From contig NZ_FOZX01000005.1 in the NCBI RefSeq assembly GCF_900116135.1, positions 305,745 through 369,744 on the forward strand: a stretch of DNA of 64,000 nucleotides. The letters are read 5' to 3'. Position numbers and translations under genes: made by a program. The stretch is from Saccharopolyspora flava (GTDB lineage: Bacteria > Actinomycetota > Actinomycetes > Mycobacteriales > Pseudonocardiaceae). Shown one piece after another: positions 34,764-43,309 of this stretch (the first letter of the stretch is position 1; each line of letters begins with the position of its first letter). The notes below the pieces were generated by a model that did not search any database, was not told the DNA's origin, and saw only the letters and a program-made list of their open reading frames with translations.

Positions 34764-35221
34764 TCCCCCTCGGCCGGCTCGCCGGTGGTGTGGGCGTTCT
34801 GGAGCCGGGCCAGCAGGGTGATCAGCAGCTCGCGTTCGGTGGCGCTCAGGGGTTCCAGCAGTTGCTGGTTGGCCTGCTCGGCCAACGCGGCGCAGCGCCG
34901 CAGGGTGTCCTTGCCGCGGTCGGTGACCGACACGGCGTTCTTGCGGCCGTCGGCGGGGTCGGGTCTGCGTCGCACGAGGTCGTCGCGTTCGAGGTCGTTG
35001 AGCAGGCCGACGACGTCCTTGCGGTCGATGTGCAGGCGTCGCACGAGGTCGGCTTGGGCGGCGGGGCCGTGTTCGGCGACGGCGGCCAGCACCGCGTACT
35101 GGCTCAGCCGCAGGCCTTCGGCGGCCAGGGAGCGGGCGAGCAGTTCGCGGCCGCGGGCGGCGACGCGTCCGGTCAGCCAGCTGGGCAGGGAGTGGATGTG
35201 CTGCAGCGCGTGGTCGGTCAC
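34751..35221 (-). CDS. MarR-family transcriptional regulator
   Basis: 156 residues from GTG 35221. LRLSQYAVLAAVAEHGPAAQADLVRRLHIDRKDVVGLLNDLERDDLVRRRPDPADGRKNAVSVTDRGKDTL is the full winged helix, with the DPADGR wing. TAGGGT ends 6 nt before the GTG (leaderless). It is divergent from the quinone-oxidoreductase-like gene at 35318, and two inverted repeats with the shared core GTTGG-N4-CCA lie between them, so it likely represses both genes. The inducer is unknown, perhaps an electrophile. Confidence 0.88.
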   Translation of the reverse strand: MTDHALQHIHSLPSWLTGRVAARGRELLARSLAAEGLRLSQYAVLAAVAEHGPAAQADLVRRLHIDRKDVVGLLNDLERDDLVRRRPDPADGRKNAVSVTDRGKDTLRRCAALAEQANQQLLEPLSATERELLITLLARLQNAHTTGEPAEGDQSQ

Positions 35222-35242
35222 GCGAGCACCCTAGCGAAAAAT

Positions 35243-35306
35243 CGTTGGACGACCCAACGGTCGTGCTTCTAACCTCGAATTCGTTGGTCAACCCATCGAA
35301 TTCGAG
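35243..35306. promoter_or_regulatory. two inverted repeats, likely MarR operators
   Basis: First site 35243-35259: CGTTGG ACGAC CCAACG, perfect 6-bp arms. Second site 35274-35306: outer arms CTCGAATTCG / CGAATTCGAG around TTGGTCAACCCAT, again TTGG and CCCA. Both lie between the divergent MarR gene and its neighbour. Confidence 0.65.
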
Positions 35307-35317
35307 GAGTGAGCGTC

Positions 35318-36238
35318 ATGCGCCGCGTCAACCACGTCATCCCCGGCGGACCCGAGGTCCTGTTCGTCGAGAACGTCCCCGTCCCCGAGCCCGGCCCGGG
35401 CCAGCTGCTGGTGGCCTGCGAAGCCATCGGCGTCACCCTGCCCACCGTGCGCCGGGTCCGCGAAGGCCCCGAACCCGCCCCGCTGGCGGGCGAGATCGCC
35501 GGCACCGTGCAGGCCATCGGCCCCGGCGTGCGCGACTTCCAGCTCGGCGACCGGGTCACCGGCCTGTGCTTCGAGCACGCCTACGCCGAACTGGCCCTGC
35601 TGGCCGAACCCCTGGCCTCCCCCATCCCCGACCACGCCGACGCGGTCACCGCCGTGGCCCTGGTGCGCAGCGGCCTGGTGGCCCGCCAGGCCTGCACCAC
35701 GGGCATGCTCGGCCAGGGCGAAACGGTGCTGATCACCGCCGCGGCCGGCGCGGTGGGCACGATGGCCGTCCAGCTCGCCCGCGCCCACGGCGCCCGGGTG
35801 ATCGCCGCGGTCGGCAACACCACCGACAAGCGCCGCTACCTCACCAACCTGGGCGCCGACCGCGTCCTCGACTACGACGCCCTCGACCGGGGCGCACCGG
35901 TGGAGGTGGTCCTCGACGCCGTCGGCGGCGACCTCCTTGCCCGCGCCGTCCGCACTCTGGGCCCGGGCGGCAGGCTGGTGACCTTCGCCGGCCTGCCGGG
36001 CCCGATCTGCTCCCGCGAGCTGATGCTGCGCGGCGCCTCGGCCACCGGCTTCCGCATGGGCGCACCCCCGAAACCGTTGCTGCACGCCTACTGGCGCGAC
36101 GAGCTCTGGGACCGCCACCGCCAAGGCCACCTGCGCACCCGCGTCCACGACCAGATCCCCCTGACCGAAGCGGCCCGAGCCCACACCACCCTCGAAACCA
36201 GAACCAACCTCGGCAAAGTAGTCCTCACCCTCAACTGA
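35318..36238 (+). CDS. MDR-family NADPH:quinone reductase-like oxidoreductase
   Basis: 306 residues from ATG 35318 (GAGGAG 8 nt upstream). MDR fold without the structural zinc: VNHVIPGGPEVLFVENVPVPEPGPGQLLVACEAIGVTLPTVRRV, PLAGEIAGTVQAIGPGVRDFQLGDRV, LITAAAGAVGTMAVQLARAHGARVIAAVGN (cofactor loop AAAGAVG), VVLDAVGGDLLARAVRTLGPGGRLVTF. It should reduce quinones or enones using NADPH. The divergent MarR gene and the operators next to it point to inducible expression. Followed by a 14-bp terminator. Confidence 0.88.
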   Translation: MRRVNHVIPGGPEVLFVENVPVPEPGPGQLLVACEAIGVTLPTVRRVREGPEPAPLAGEIAGTVQAIGPGVRDFQLGDRVTGLCFEHAYAELALLAEPLASPIPDHADAVTAVALVRSGLVARQACTTGMLGQGETVLITAAAGAVGTMAVQLARAHGARVIAAVGNTTDKRRYLTNLGADRVLDYDALDRGAPVEVVLDAVGGDLLARAVRTLGPGGRLVTFAGLPGPICSRELMLRGASATGFRMGAPPKPLLHAYWRDELWDRHRQGHLRTRVHDQIPLTEAARAHTTLETRTNLGKVVLTLN

Positions 36239-36243
36239 CCACC

Positions 36244-36275
36244 TGGGGTGCGTGGGCAGCCGCCCACGCACCCCA
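36244..36275 (+). terminator. terminator after the quinone reductase-like gene
   Basis: Perfect 14-bp stem TGGGGTGCGTGGGC (36244-36257) with its complement at 36262-36275, 4-nt loop, starting 6 nt after the stop. No long T-run. Confidence 0.75.
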
Positions 36276-36279
36276 AAGA

Positions 36280-36301
36280 GTCTTTGCAAAGTGTCTTTGC
36301 G
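36280..36301 (+). promoter_or_regulatory. GTCTTTGC repeat, likely operator of the interrupted arsR gene
   Basis: GTCTTTGC occurs twice (36280-36287 and 36293-36300), and GCAAAG TGT CTTTGC is also an inverted repeat within it. It lies 20 nt before the original ArsR ATG at 36320, where a self-regulating repressor would bind. After the transposon insertion it no longer adjoins the functional copy. Confidence 0.5.
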
Positions 36302-36319
36302 GTTCTATCGGTGGGGGTC

Positions 36320-36366
36320 ATGACCGAACCCCACACATCACGCGAGGTGCGGCTCGACGCCAAGCA
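36320..36366 (+). pseudogene. 5' fragment of the ArsR-type regulator, cut off by the transposon
   Basis: ATG 36320 begins MTEPHTSREVRLDAKQ, a standard opening for actinobacterial ArsR-like regulators. The transposon lies directly after AAGCA (36362-36366). Reading on into the TIR gives GSP and then TAG, so only a 19-residue peptide could be made. Joined to 45924, the frame runs without a break as RLDAKQLRALAHPLRVRLLGALR, showing the original gene. Confidence 0.85.
36362..36366. repeat. target-site duplication AAGCA, left copy
   Basis: AAGCA directly before GGGG of the left TIR; the same AAGCA directly follows CCCC of the right TIR at 45919-45923. Five bp is the duplication length of Tn3-family insertions. 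Confidence 0.9.
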
Positions 36367-36405
36367 GGGGTCGCCGTAGTACTCGCCGAAATTCGGGCGG
36401 ATATG
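36367..36405 (+). repeat. left terminal inverted repeat (TIR-L)
   Basis: Begins GGGGTCGCCGTAGTACTC and ends GGGCGGATATG; agrees with TIR-R at all but positions 6 and 26. GGGG at the tip is typical of Tn3-family ends. Confidence 0.92.
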
Positions 36406-36457
36406 CCTCGCTAGGCTGCTGAGCTGGTGATTGTCGGGTTCTGGCGGGAGGTGCTGG

Positions 36458-39400
36458 TTGGCCACGCAGGTGTTCACCGATGCGGACCTGGAGGCCCTGC
36501 GGAGGTTCCCGGAGATCGGCCGGGAGGAGCTGTTCCGATTCTTCACGTTGACCCCGGCGGACGTGGCGTTCGTCGATCCCGGGCGAGGCCGGGGGCCGAC
36601 GGATCGGTTGGGTCTTGCCGTGGCCCTGTGCTCGTTGCCCTGGCTCGGGTTCGTGCCGGATGACGTGGGCTCGGCGCCTCGGGCGGCGGTGGCACGGCTG
36701 GCGGAGCAGCTGGGCGTGGATCCGGATGCGATCCGCTCGTACGGGCGGCGGGCGAAGACCCGGACGGAGCATCTGCGGCAGGCGGCGCGGTATCTGGGGT
36801 GGCGGCCGGCGGGTGCGCTGGAGCTCAAAGAGTTGGATGAGTTCCTGCTGGCGCGGGCGATGGAGCACGATTCGCCGACGTTGCTGTTCCGGCTGTCCTG
36901 CGAGTACCTGAGCTCGGCGCGGGTGATCCGCCCGGGCCCGGTGACGGTGGTGGAGCGAGTCGCGCACGCCCGCGAGGTGGCGCGGCAGGAGACGTTCGAC
37001 CGGCTGGCCCGCGAGTTCACCGACGAGCGCCGTGCCGCGCTGGACGGTCTGCTGGTGGTGGACTCGACGATCGGGATGACGCGGCTGCGGTGGCTGTGCA
37101 CCGGGCCGGTGGAGGCCTCGCCCGCGGCGGTGAAGACCGAGATCTCCAAACTGGAGTTCCTACGCGCCATGGGCGCGGAAACCCTGGATCTGTCGGTGCT
37201 GCCGGCGGAACGGCGGCGGTTCCTGGCCACGATGGGCCGTCGACTGACTGCCCAGGCATTACAACGTCGCGAGCCGGAGCGTCGGTATCCGGTCCTGGCC
37301 ACGGTGTTGGCGCAGTCGGCCACGGAGGTGCTCGACGAGGTGGTGCAACTGTTCGACCAGGCGCTGTCGGCGCGGGAGAGCAAGGCCGGACACACCATGC
37401 GGGACGCGCTGGCCGAGCGCGCCCGCTCCGGGGAAGACCGCCAAGAGCTGTTGGACGACCTACTCGAGGTCATCTTCGATGTGGGGATCAGTGATGACCA
37501 GGTCGGCGGGTTGATCCGAGGCGAACGGATCGGGTGGCAACGGCTACGCGACGCCCAGTCGACTGCGTTGCCTCCGCTGCCGCGGGATCACGGGCATCTG
37601 GCCGCGCTGGACGGCTCGTACAGCTATCTGCGGCAGTTCACCCCGCAGGTGCTGGAGGCCGTCGGGTTTTCCGGCGGCACCGCCGCGGCCGAGCTACTGC
37701 GGGCGGTGGAGATCCTGGCCGAGCTCAATGCGACCGGCGCCCGCAAGGTCCCGGCGCACGCGCCGACGGGGTTCGTCCCGACCCGCTGGCGTGGTTACCT
37801 CGACGAGGCCGCCAAGACGGGCAGCAGCACCGCCTACCGGCACTATTGGGAGCTTGCCACGTTGCTGGCCCTGCGGGACGGGCTGCGCACCGGGGATGTA
37901 TTCGTGCCCGGCTCGCGTCGCTACTCCGATCCGGCCGCCTACCTGCTCACGCCGGACACGTGGGCGGCGCAGCGGGGCCAGTTCTGCTCTCTGGTCGGCA
38001 AACCCGCGGATGCCTCCAAGGCGCTGGCCGAGGTCGAAGATGAGCTGCACACGGCGCTGGGCGACCTGGAAACCACGCTCGCCGACGGCGACGGCCCGGC
38101 GCGCCTGGACGACGACGGCGAGCTGGTGATCTCTCCGCTGTCGGCCGAAGACATCCCGGCCGAGGCTACGGCGTTGAAGGCCGAGCTGACCGAGATGCTG
38201 CCGTTCGCGCCGATCGTGTCCCTGCTCATCGAGATGGACCAGCGCACCGGGTTCCTGGACTGCTTCACCCACGCCGGCGGCAAGCAGACCCGCAGCCCGG
38301 AGCTCAAGCGCAACCTCATCGCGGTGCTGCTCGCCCACTCGACCAACCTCGGACTTACACGCATGGCCGATGCCTGCGGCATCTCCTACGACATCCTGGC
38401 CTTCACCGCCGAGTGGTACGTACGGGAAGAGACCCTGCGCGCGGCGAACCTGGCGCTGATCGGCTATCACCAGCAGCTGCCGCTGACGGCGATCTTCGGC
38501 TCCGGCACCCTGTCCTCCAGTGACGGGCAGCGGTTCCCCACCCGCGGCAAATCGGTCACCGCCAGGGCGCTGAGCAGGTACTTCGCGAACGAGGGCCTGT
38601 CGACCTACACGCACGTGACCGACCAGCACACCACCTACGGTACGAAGGTCATCGTGGCGACCAAGCGCGAAGCCCACTACGTGCTCGACGACATCCTCGG
38701 CAACGCCACCGACATCCCCATCACCGAGCATGCCACCGACACCCACGGGGTCACCTTGGTCAACTTCGGGCTGTTCGACCTGCTGGGTTTGCAACTGTCA
38801 CCGCGCATCCGCGACCTCGGCAAGATCACGCTGCACCGGACCGGGCCGAAATCACAGATGACTTCGGCGTTCTCGCACGCGGGGCCGCTGTTGACGCGGC
38901 GGGCCAACCTCGATCTCATCGCCGCGCACTGGGATGATCTGCTGCGGCTTGCCGGGTCGCTGAAGTTCGGGCACGCTACCGCTTCGCTGCTGGTCGGCAA
39001 GCTCTCGGCGTCGAGCCGGCAAAACTCGCTGGCCGCAGCGCTCAAGGAGTACGGAGCACTGCGCAGAACGATCTACACCGCCCGTTACCTGTCGGACCCG
39101 GCGTACCGGCGCAAGATCTCCCGGCAGCTCAACAAGGGCGAGTCGCTGCACGCCTTGAAGCGCGACCTGCTCTACGCCCACGAGGGCACCATCCGCGCCC
39201 GGCACCTGGAAGCCCAGACCGAGCAGGCGTGGTGTCTGACGTTGGTGACCAACGCGGTGGTGACCTGGACGACCGAGTACTACGGCCTGGCCGTGGCATC
39301 GATGCGCCGCTCCGGACGCCGCATCGACGACGAGGTCCTGGCCCACATCTCCCCAGCGCACAGCGAGAACATCAACTTCTTCGGCTCCATCGACGTCGAC

Positions 39401-39484
39401 ATCGACGGCGACATCGACGGCGAACTCGCCCAGCTCGGCCCCACCGGCTACCGGCCACTGCGCATCGGCGACACCCTCTTCTAA
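36458..39484 (+). CDS. tnpA: Tn3-family transposase
   Basis: 1008 residues from TTG 36458 (GGGAGG 6 nt upstream), the usual Tn3 transposase length. N-terminal FTDADLEALRRFPEIGREELFRFFTLTPAD is the DUF4158-type DNA-binding part. The C-terminal catalytic domain shows the DDE triad: Asp722 in HVTDQHTTYG, Asp761 in HATDTHGVTLVNFGLFDLLG, Glu895 in QLNKGESLHALKRDLLYAHEG. It binds the TIRs and makes the cointegrate by replicative transposition. No frameshift, so it is probably functional. It ends 75 nt before the internal TIR. Confidence 0.95.
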   Translation: MATQVFTDADLEALRRFPEIGREELFRFFTLTPADVAFVDPGRGRGPTDRLGLAVALCSLPWLGFVPDDVGSAPRAAVARLAEQLGVDPDAIRSYGRRAKTRTEHLRQAARYLGWRPAGALELKELDEFLLARAMEHDSPTLLFRLSCEYLSSARVIRPGPVTVVERVAHAREVARQETFDRLAREFTDERRAALDGLLVVDSTIGMTRLRWLCTGPVEASPAAVKTEISKLEFLRAMGAETLDLSVLPAERRRFLATMGRRLTAQALQRREPERRYPVLATVLAQSATEVLDEVVQLFDQALSARESKAGHTMRDALAERARSGEDRQELLDDLLEVIFDVGISDDQVGGLIRGERIGWQRLRDAQSTALPPLPRDHGHLAALDGSYSYLRQFTPQVLEAVGFSGGTAAAELLRAVEILAELNATGARKVPAHAPTGFVPTRWRGYLDEAAKTGSSTAYRHYWELATLLALRDGLRTGDVFVPGSRRYSDPAAYLLTPDTWAAQRGQFCSLVGKPADASKALAEVEDELHTALGDLETTLADGDGPARLDDDGELVISPLSAEDIPAEATALKAELTEMLPFAPIVSLLIEMDQRTGFLDCFTHAGGKQTRSPELKRNLIAVLLAHSTNLGLTRMADACGISYDILAFTAEWYVREETLRAANLALIGYHQQLPLTAIFGSGTLSSSDGQRFPTRGKSVTARALSRYFANEGLSTYTHVTDQHTTYGTKVIVATKREAHYVLDDILGNATDIPITEHATDTHGVTLVNFGLFDLLGLQLSPRIRDLGKITLHRTGPKSQMTSAFSHAGPLLTRRANLDLIAAHWDDLLRLAGSLKFGHATASLLVGKLSASSRQNSLAAALKEYGALRRTIYTARYLSDPAYRRKISRQLNKGESLHALKRDLLYAHEGTIRARHLEAQTEQAWCLTLVTNAVVTWTTEYYGLAVASMRRSGRRIDDEVLAHISPAHSENINFFGSIDVDIDGDIDGELAQLGPTGYRPLRIGDTLF

Positions 39485-39558
39485 GCGCCAGACCGCCAAG
39501 ACACCCGTACGCAAGCGGATCCCCTTGCAAACCAGTAAGGCAGGAATTCCCCCGCAGG

Positions 39559-39594
39559 CATATCCGCCCGGGTTTCGGCGAGCACTACGGCCCC
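39559..39594 (-). repeat. internal TIR-like sequence (TIR-M)
   Basis: On the minus strand it reads GGGGCCGTAGTGCTCGCC then GAAACCCGGGCGGATATG. It matches the inner 32 bp of TIR-L at 29 positions but lacks 3 bp near the tip. The following bases (ATTAC) do not match the AAGCA duplication, so it is not the present right end. It may be the former end of a 3.2-kb tnpA-only element. Confidence 0.8.
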
Positions 39595-39647
39595 ATTACC
39601 ATAAGCGGACGCTTGCTGCTGGAGGGAACCATCGGTGGAGTAACCGG

Positions 39648-40811
39648 TTATGTTTCTGCGGAACCGCCACGGCCTTCTTGCTGTTCACGTCGGGTCTGTG
39701 TGTCGTGCAGGACCTGGCGGCGTTCGCGTTCGCGGTAGCTGAAGGCGGCTTCGCGGATCGAGTTTTCACTTTCGAAGCCGGAACCGACGGCGCCGGCAAC
39801 AGTGGCCGCCGCGGTGACCAGCAGCATGACGACGGCATAGTCACCGAATCCGAGTCCGGGCCCGATGTACTGGCCGAACACCTCAGGAGTGAGGACAACA
39901 CCGGCCGCGATCAGGTTGACGACGTAGAGCGCCCCGTACATGCACCCCACTCCGATGACCAGGGTCAGCACCGTGGAAGCGTTGAACAACACCGCCTGCT
40001 CGCGTTCGTGCACGGGCCGGCCCCTGGTCTGCTCCCACAGCCGGTGATAGGCGATGAGCCAAGCGACCATGACAACCACCGACCCGAGCACCGCGGCCAA
40101 CAGGCGCAGTGGCCCCATCGTGCTGGCCAGTCGCCAGACCGACGTACTGATCAAGTAGAACGCGCTGAACGCGAACGCCCCCACCAGCGGCCCGGTCAAC
40201 CCGAACACCAGCCGCCACGGACGGTTGTCCCGAACCATGCCGATCAACAGCCGCACCATGCCTCGCGAGGCCAGCACGCGCACGTCGACGTCGCGTTGCT
40301 CCGGGGTGACCCACTGGAAGCGGTTGGCCAGCCAGGGCAGTCGGCGACGCCGGTGCCCCTCGGTCCCCTCCGAGGGAGTACCCCGGCTGCGCATGTCGAC
40401 GACGAGCTGGGTCACCACACCTCGCACCCGGCGGCGCAACGCCATGCCTCCGAATGCCGGTAGCGACACCACCAGAACCCTGCGCTCGTTGCTCATATCG
40501 GCCACGATTGGCTGCCGGCCACTACGCAGCGGAAGATCCGTGATGCACGCAGCAAGATCCCACCCGTGCTGCCGCATCCGCTCGCCAGCGACGTCCATCA
40601 TCTCGGTATGGCGGTCGTCACTGGGCGGTAACCGCTCGCGGTGCACATCCACGCGCCACACGCAGTTGTCCTCCAGCTGCTCGGACAGCAGCCCCGGCAA
40701 ATCATGGGCGAGCTGCTCAGCAATCTGCGCAGGCGCGGCCACCGGATCAGCCACCACCCCCACAGTCACCGTCTCGATCGAACCGTTCCTCGCATCTTCC
40801 GGCATCGTCAT
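39648..40811 (-). CDS. passenger multi-pass membrane protein
   Basis: 387 residues from ATG 40811 (GGGGAG upstream). Residues 1-130 are soluble (VTVGVVADPVAAPAQIAEQLAHDLPGLLSEQL, WDLAACITDLPLRSGRQPIVADMS). The C-terminal half has four or five membrane helices (GPLVGAFAFSAFYLI, LLAAVLGSVVVMVAWLIAYHRLW, LTLVIGVGCMYGALYVVNLI, YAVVMLLVTAAATVAGAVGSGFESENSIREAAF). It is paralogous to the gene at 43692, with PWRL...GPL, LWE..., GVxCMYxxLxVVxLI and AxxAGAxGSGxxSExxxRxAA in common. Function unknown. It reads opposite to the other passengers. Confidence 0.75.
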   Translation of the reverse strand: MTMPEDARNGSIETVTVGVVADPVAAPAQIAEQLAHDLPGLLSEQLEDNCVWRVDVHRERLPPSDDRHTEMMDVAGERMRQHGWDLAACITDLPLRSGRQPIVADMSNERRVLVVSLPAFGGMALRRRVRGVVTQLVVDMRSRGTPSEGTEGHRRRRLPWLANRFQWVTPEQRDVDVRVLASRGMVRLLIGMVRDNRPWRLVFGLTGPLVGAFAFSAFYLISTSVWRLASTMGPLRLLAAVLGSVVVMVAWLIAYHRLWEQTRGRPVHEREQAVLFNASTVLTLVIGVGCMYGALYVVNLIAAGVVLTPEVFGQYIGPGLGFGDYAVVMLLVTAAATVAGAVGSGFESENSIREAAFSYRERERRQVLHDTQTRREQQEGRGGSAET

Positions 40812-41462
40812 CGCAGCACTCCCCACCGTCGGTGACGCCCCACGACTACCCACCACAGCCCTATCCAACGACCCACGTAGCTCGAGCCCGCACCATCTCC
40901 GCAAACCATCGGTATGCGTACGCGGTGCCTCCGGCGGCGAGGAGGATTGGCCTCGATCAGCCGGGCGCGCCAGACCGGCGGGAAGAACCGGGCCAGGGCC
41001 GCGGCCAAGGTCTCGTCCAGCAGGCGGATCAGGCTGGGCCAGTCGGCCTGGTGGTAGTTACACGCCCGCGTGGATCTGCCCACCGGCGCGGGGCAGGCAG
41101 GCGGCGGCGTGGGCTCCGTGCACTGTGCGGGCCAGGGCAGTGCGGAGAGGGGCATCGACCGAACCCGTGTACGGATTCCAGCGCCATGCGGCAGCACACC
41201 CAACACCAAGCTCGCCGAGGTCGCCGCCGCGTTCGTGGCCTGGGTCCGTGACCGCGGTCCCGCCGGCCCGCGGAGACTGCCGGGTGGTCGCGGGGTGGTC
41301 GACGAGTTGCTCGGCGCTGCCGGGTGAGCACCGTGGCCCGGTGCGGCCACCGCCGGCACCGCCCGCCGATCCGCGCTGACCGCCGCTCGGCGGCTGGTTT
41401 GACCCGGCCTGACCCGGGGCAATCCTGTGGTTCTCGCCACACTATGAGGAGGCGTGATTCCC
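40812..41462. other. 650-bp passenger gap without a recognisable gene
   Basis: Open frames exist on both strands (for example 40832-41251 on plus, and a minus-strand frame with WPSLIRLLDETLAAALARFF), but none has a ribosome site plus a family match. The composition is less regular than in the real genes around it. It may be gene debris from building the element. Confidence 0.5.
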
Positions 41463-42032
41463 ATGGCAGATGAGCTGCGCGGTCGGCGGGTCGCGATCCT
41501 GGCCACCGACGGTGTCGAGCAGGTCGAGTACGAACAACCCCGCCAGGCGGTGGAGCAGGCTGGGGCGCAGGTGACGCTGCTGTCGATCCATACCGGGCAG
41601 ATTCAGTCGATGAACGCCGACATCGACAAGGGCGACACCTTCACCGTCGACCGGTTGGTCTCCGACGTTTCCGGCGACGACTTCGACGCCCTGATCCTGC
41701 CCGGCGGCACGGTCAACCCTGACGGGCTGCGGGTCAACTCCGACGCGGTGGGTTTCGTGCGGGAGTTCGTGGGCGCCGGTAAGCCGGTCGGGTCGCTGTG
41801 TCACGGGCCGTGGACGTTGGTCGAGGCCGGCGTGGTCCGGGGCCGCACGTTGACGTCGTTTCCCAGTATCCGCACCGACATTCGCAACGCCGGCGGGAAC
41901 GTCGTCGACCAGGAAGTCGTCACCGACCAGGGTCTGGTCACCAGCCGCGACCCCAACGACCTGCCCGCGTTCTGCTCCAAGATCGTCGAGGAGTTCGCCG
42001 AAGGCCGCCACCGGGCCCCCACCCAGGCCTGA
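41463..42032 (+). CDS. DJ-1/PfpI family protein
   Basis: 189 residues from ATG 41463 (GAGGAGG about 10 nt upstream). GRRVAILATDGVEQVEYEQPRQAVEQAGAQVTLLSI, DALILPGGTVNPDGLRVN and GKPVGSLCHGPWTLVEAGVVRGRTLTSF show the flavodoxin-like fold and the nucleophile Cys in the elbow (SLCHGPW), with the Glu of VEYEQP. Members act as general stress proteins, deglycases or chaperones. It is followed 30 nt later by the dehydrogenase, so the two likely form an operon against reactive aldehydes. Confidence 0.9.
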   Translation: MADELRGRRVAILATDGVEQVEYEQPRQAVEQAGAQVTLLSIHTGQIQSMNADIDKGDTFTVDRLVSDVSGDDFDALILPGGTVNPDGLRVNSDAVGFVREFVGAGKPVGSLCHGPWTLVEAGVVRGRTLTSFPSIRTDIRNAGGNVVDQEVVTDQGLVTSRDPNDLPAFCSKIVEEFAEGRHRAPTQA

Positions 42033-42061
42033 ATCGAACCCATCCGCCAGAGGAGAAGAAC

Positions 42062-43210
42062 ATGAAGGCACTGGTCTATAACGGACCCCACGACGTCTCC
42101 GTCTCCGACGTTCCCGACGCGCGTATCGAGCGGCCCAACGACGTCCTGGTGCGGATCACGGCGACGAACATCTGCGGGTCGGACCTGCACATGTACGAAG
42201 GGCGCACCGACTTCGAGCAGGGCCGCGTCTTCGGTCACGAAAACGTCGGCAAGGTCGTCGAGGTCGGTGACGGGGTCGACAAGGTCGCGGTCGGGGACAT
42301 GGTCTCGGCGCCGTTCAACGTCTCCTGCGGGCACTGCCAGAACTGTGAGCACGGGCTGACCAACTACTGCCTGGCCGCCAACGTGGCGGGCATGGCCGGC
42401 GGGGCCTACGGGTTCGCCGACATGGGCGGCTGGGTAGGCGGCCAGGCTGAGCTGCTGCGCATCCCGTGGGGTGACTTCCAGTGTCTGCGCCTGCCCGAGG
42501 ATGCGGCCGAGAAGCAGAACGACTACGTGATGCTCTCGGACATCTTCCCGACCGGCTGGCACGCCGTGGAGATGTCGGGGCTGAAGCCGGGCGAGACCAT
42601 CGTGATCTACGGCGGCGGCCCGGTCGGGCTGATGGCCGCCCTCTCCGCGAGCGTCAAGGGCGCCGCGAAGGTGATGATCGTCGACCGCCACCCCGACCGG
42701 CTGCGCCTGGCCGAGCAGATCGGGGCGATCGCGATCGACGACTCGAAGGTCGACCCGGTCGAGCAGGTCACCGAGCACACCAAGGGGGTCGGCGCCGACC
42801 GCGGCGCCGAATGCGTCGGTTATCAGGCCCACGACCCGCAAGGCAACGAGGACAACGCCGACACCCTGAACAAGCTGGTCGCCTCCGTGCGGTTCACCGG
42901 CGGGATCGGCACCGTCGGGGTGTTCATCCCGCAGGACCCCGGTGGCCCGGATGAGCTGTCCCAGCAGGGCAAGGCCCGCTTCGACTTCGGCAACTTCTGG
43001 TTCAAGGGCCAGCAGATGGGCTGCGGGCAGGCCCCAGTCAAGCGCTACAACCGCCACCTGCGCGACCTCATCGCCGCCGACAAGGCCACCCCCTCCTGGA
43101 TCGTGTCCCACAACCTGCCGCTGGAGAAAGCCCCAGACGCCTACAAGCACTTCGACGCCCGCGAAGACGGCTGGACCAAGGTCGTGCTCAACCCCGCCCA
43201 GGCCGCCTGA
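42062..43210 (+). CDS. fdhA: glutathione-independent formaldehyde dehydrogenase-like Zn enzyme
   Basis: 382 residues from ATG 42062 (AGGAGAAG upstream). Zinc MDR enzyme: catalytic Cys/Asp/His in ATNICGSDLHMYEGRT and GHENVG, structural zinc cluster CGHCQNCEHGLTNYC, NAD loop VIYGGGPVGLMAALSASVKGA. YGFADMGGWVGGQAELLRIP and GIGTVGVFIPQDPGG are characteristic of the Pseudomonas-type formaldehyde dismutase/dehydrogenase group, which needs no glutathione. It likely oxidises formaldehyde or another small aldehyde to the acid with NAD. The gene name is used for family likeness only. Confidence 0.85.
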   Translation: MKALVYNGPHDVSVSDVPDARIERPNDVLVRITATNICGSDLHMYEGRTDFEQGRVFGHENVGKVVEVGDGVDKVAVGDMVSAPFNVSCGHCQNCEHGLTNYCLAANVAGMAGGAYGFADMGGWVGGQAELLRIPWGDFQCLRLPEDAAEKQNDYVMLSDIFPTGWHAVEMSGLKPGETIVIYGGGPVGLMAALSASVKGAAKVMIVDRHPDRLRLAEQIGAIAIDDSKVDPVEQVTEHTKGVGADRGAECVGYQAHDPQGNEDNADTLNKLVASVRFTGGIGTVGVFIPQDPGGPDELSQQGKARFDFGNFWFKGQQMGCGQAPVKRYNRHLRDLIAADKATPSWIVSHNLPLEKAPDAYKHFDAREDGWTKVVLNPAQAA

Positions 43211-43220
43211 CGTATCCCTC

Positions 43221-43272
43221 GCGCGGCTCTCGTCGCCGGCGGGGCAAGGGGCCCAGGCGTGGAGAGCCGCGC
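43221..43272 (+). terminator. hairpin after the dehydrogenase gene
   Basis: GCGCGGCTCTC (43221-43231) pairs exactly with GAGAGCCGCGC (43262-43272), enclosing a GC-rich 30-nt loop. It begins 10 nt after the stop and is followed by CTCTAAAAC. A terminator or processing hairpin between the dehydrogenase and ABM genes. Confidence 0.5.
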
Positions 43273-43309
43273 CTCTAAAACAGCACCCGTTTGAGTAGGA
43301 GGCCAGAAA

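Noticed and set aside
36088..37473. Long minus-strand open frame over the start of tnpA
   Set aside because: Arg/Ser-rich shadow of tnpA and the quinone-reductase gene without any motif; it crosses the transposon end.
39559..39594. TIR-M as the right end of the transposon
   Set aside because: The five bases after it are ATTAC, not AAGCA, and it lacks 3 bp; the sequence at 45880-45918 fits both the left TIR and the duplication.
40808..41506. 232-codon minus-strand frame in the transposon passenger gap
   Set aside because: One stretch looks protein-like (WPSLIRLLDETLAAALARFF) but there is no start with ribosome site and no family match, so it is described as a gap only.
41801..43150. 449-codon minus-strand frame opposite the formaldehyde-dehydrogenase gene
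   Set aside because: The plus strand encodes a well-conserved zinc enzyme; the antisense frame has only Gly/Val/His-rich shadow sequence.
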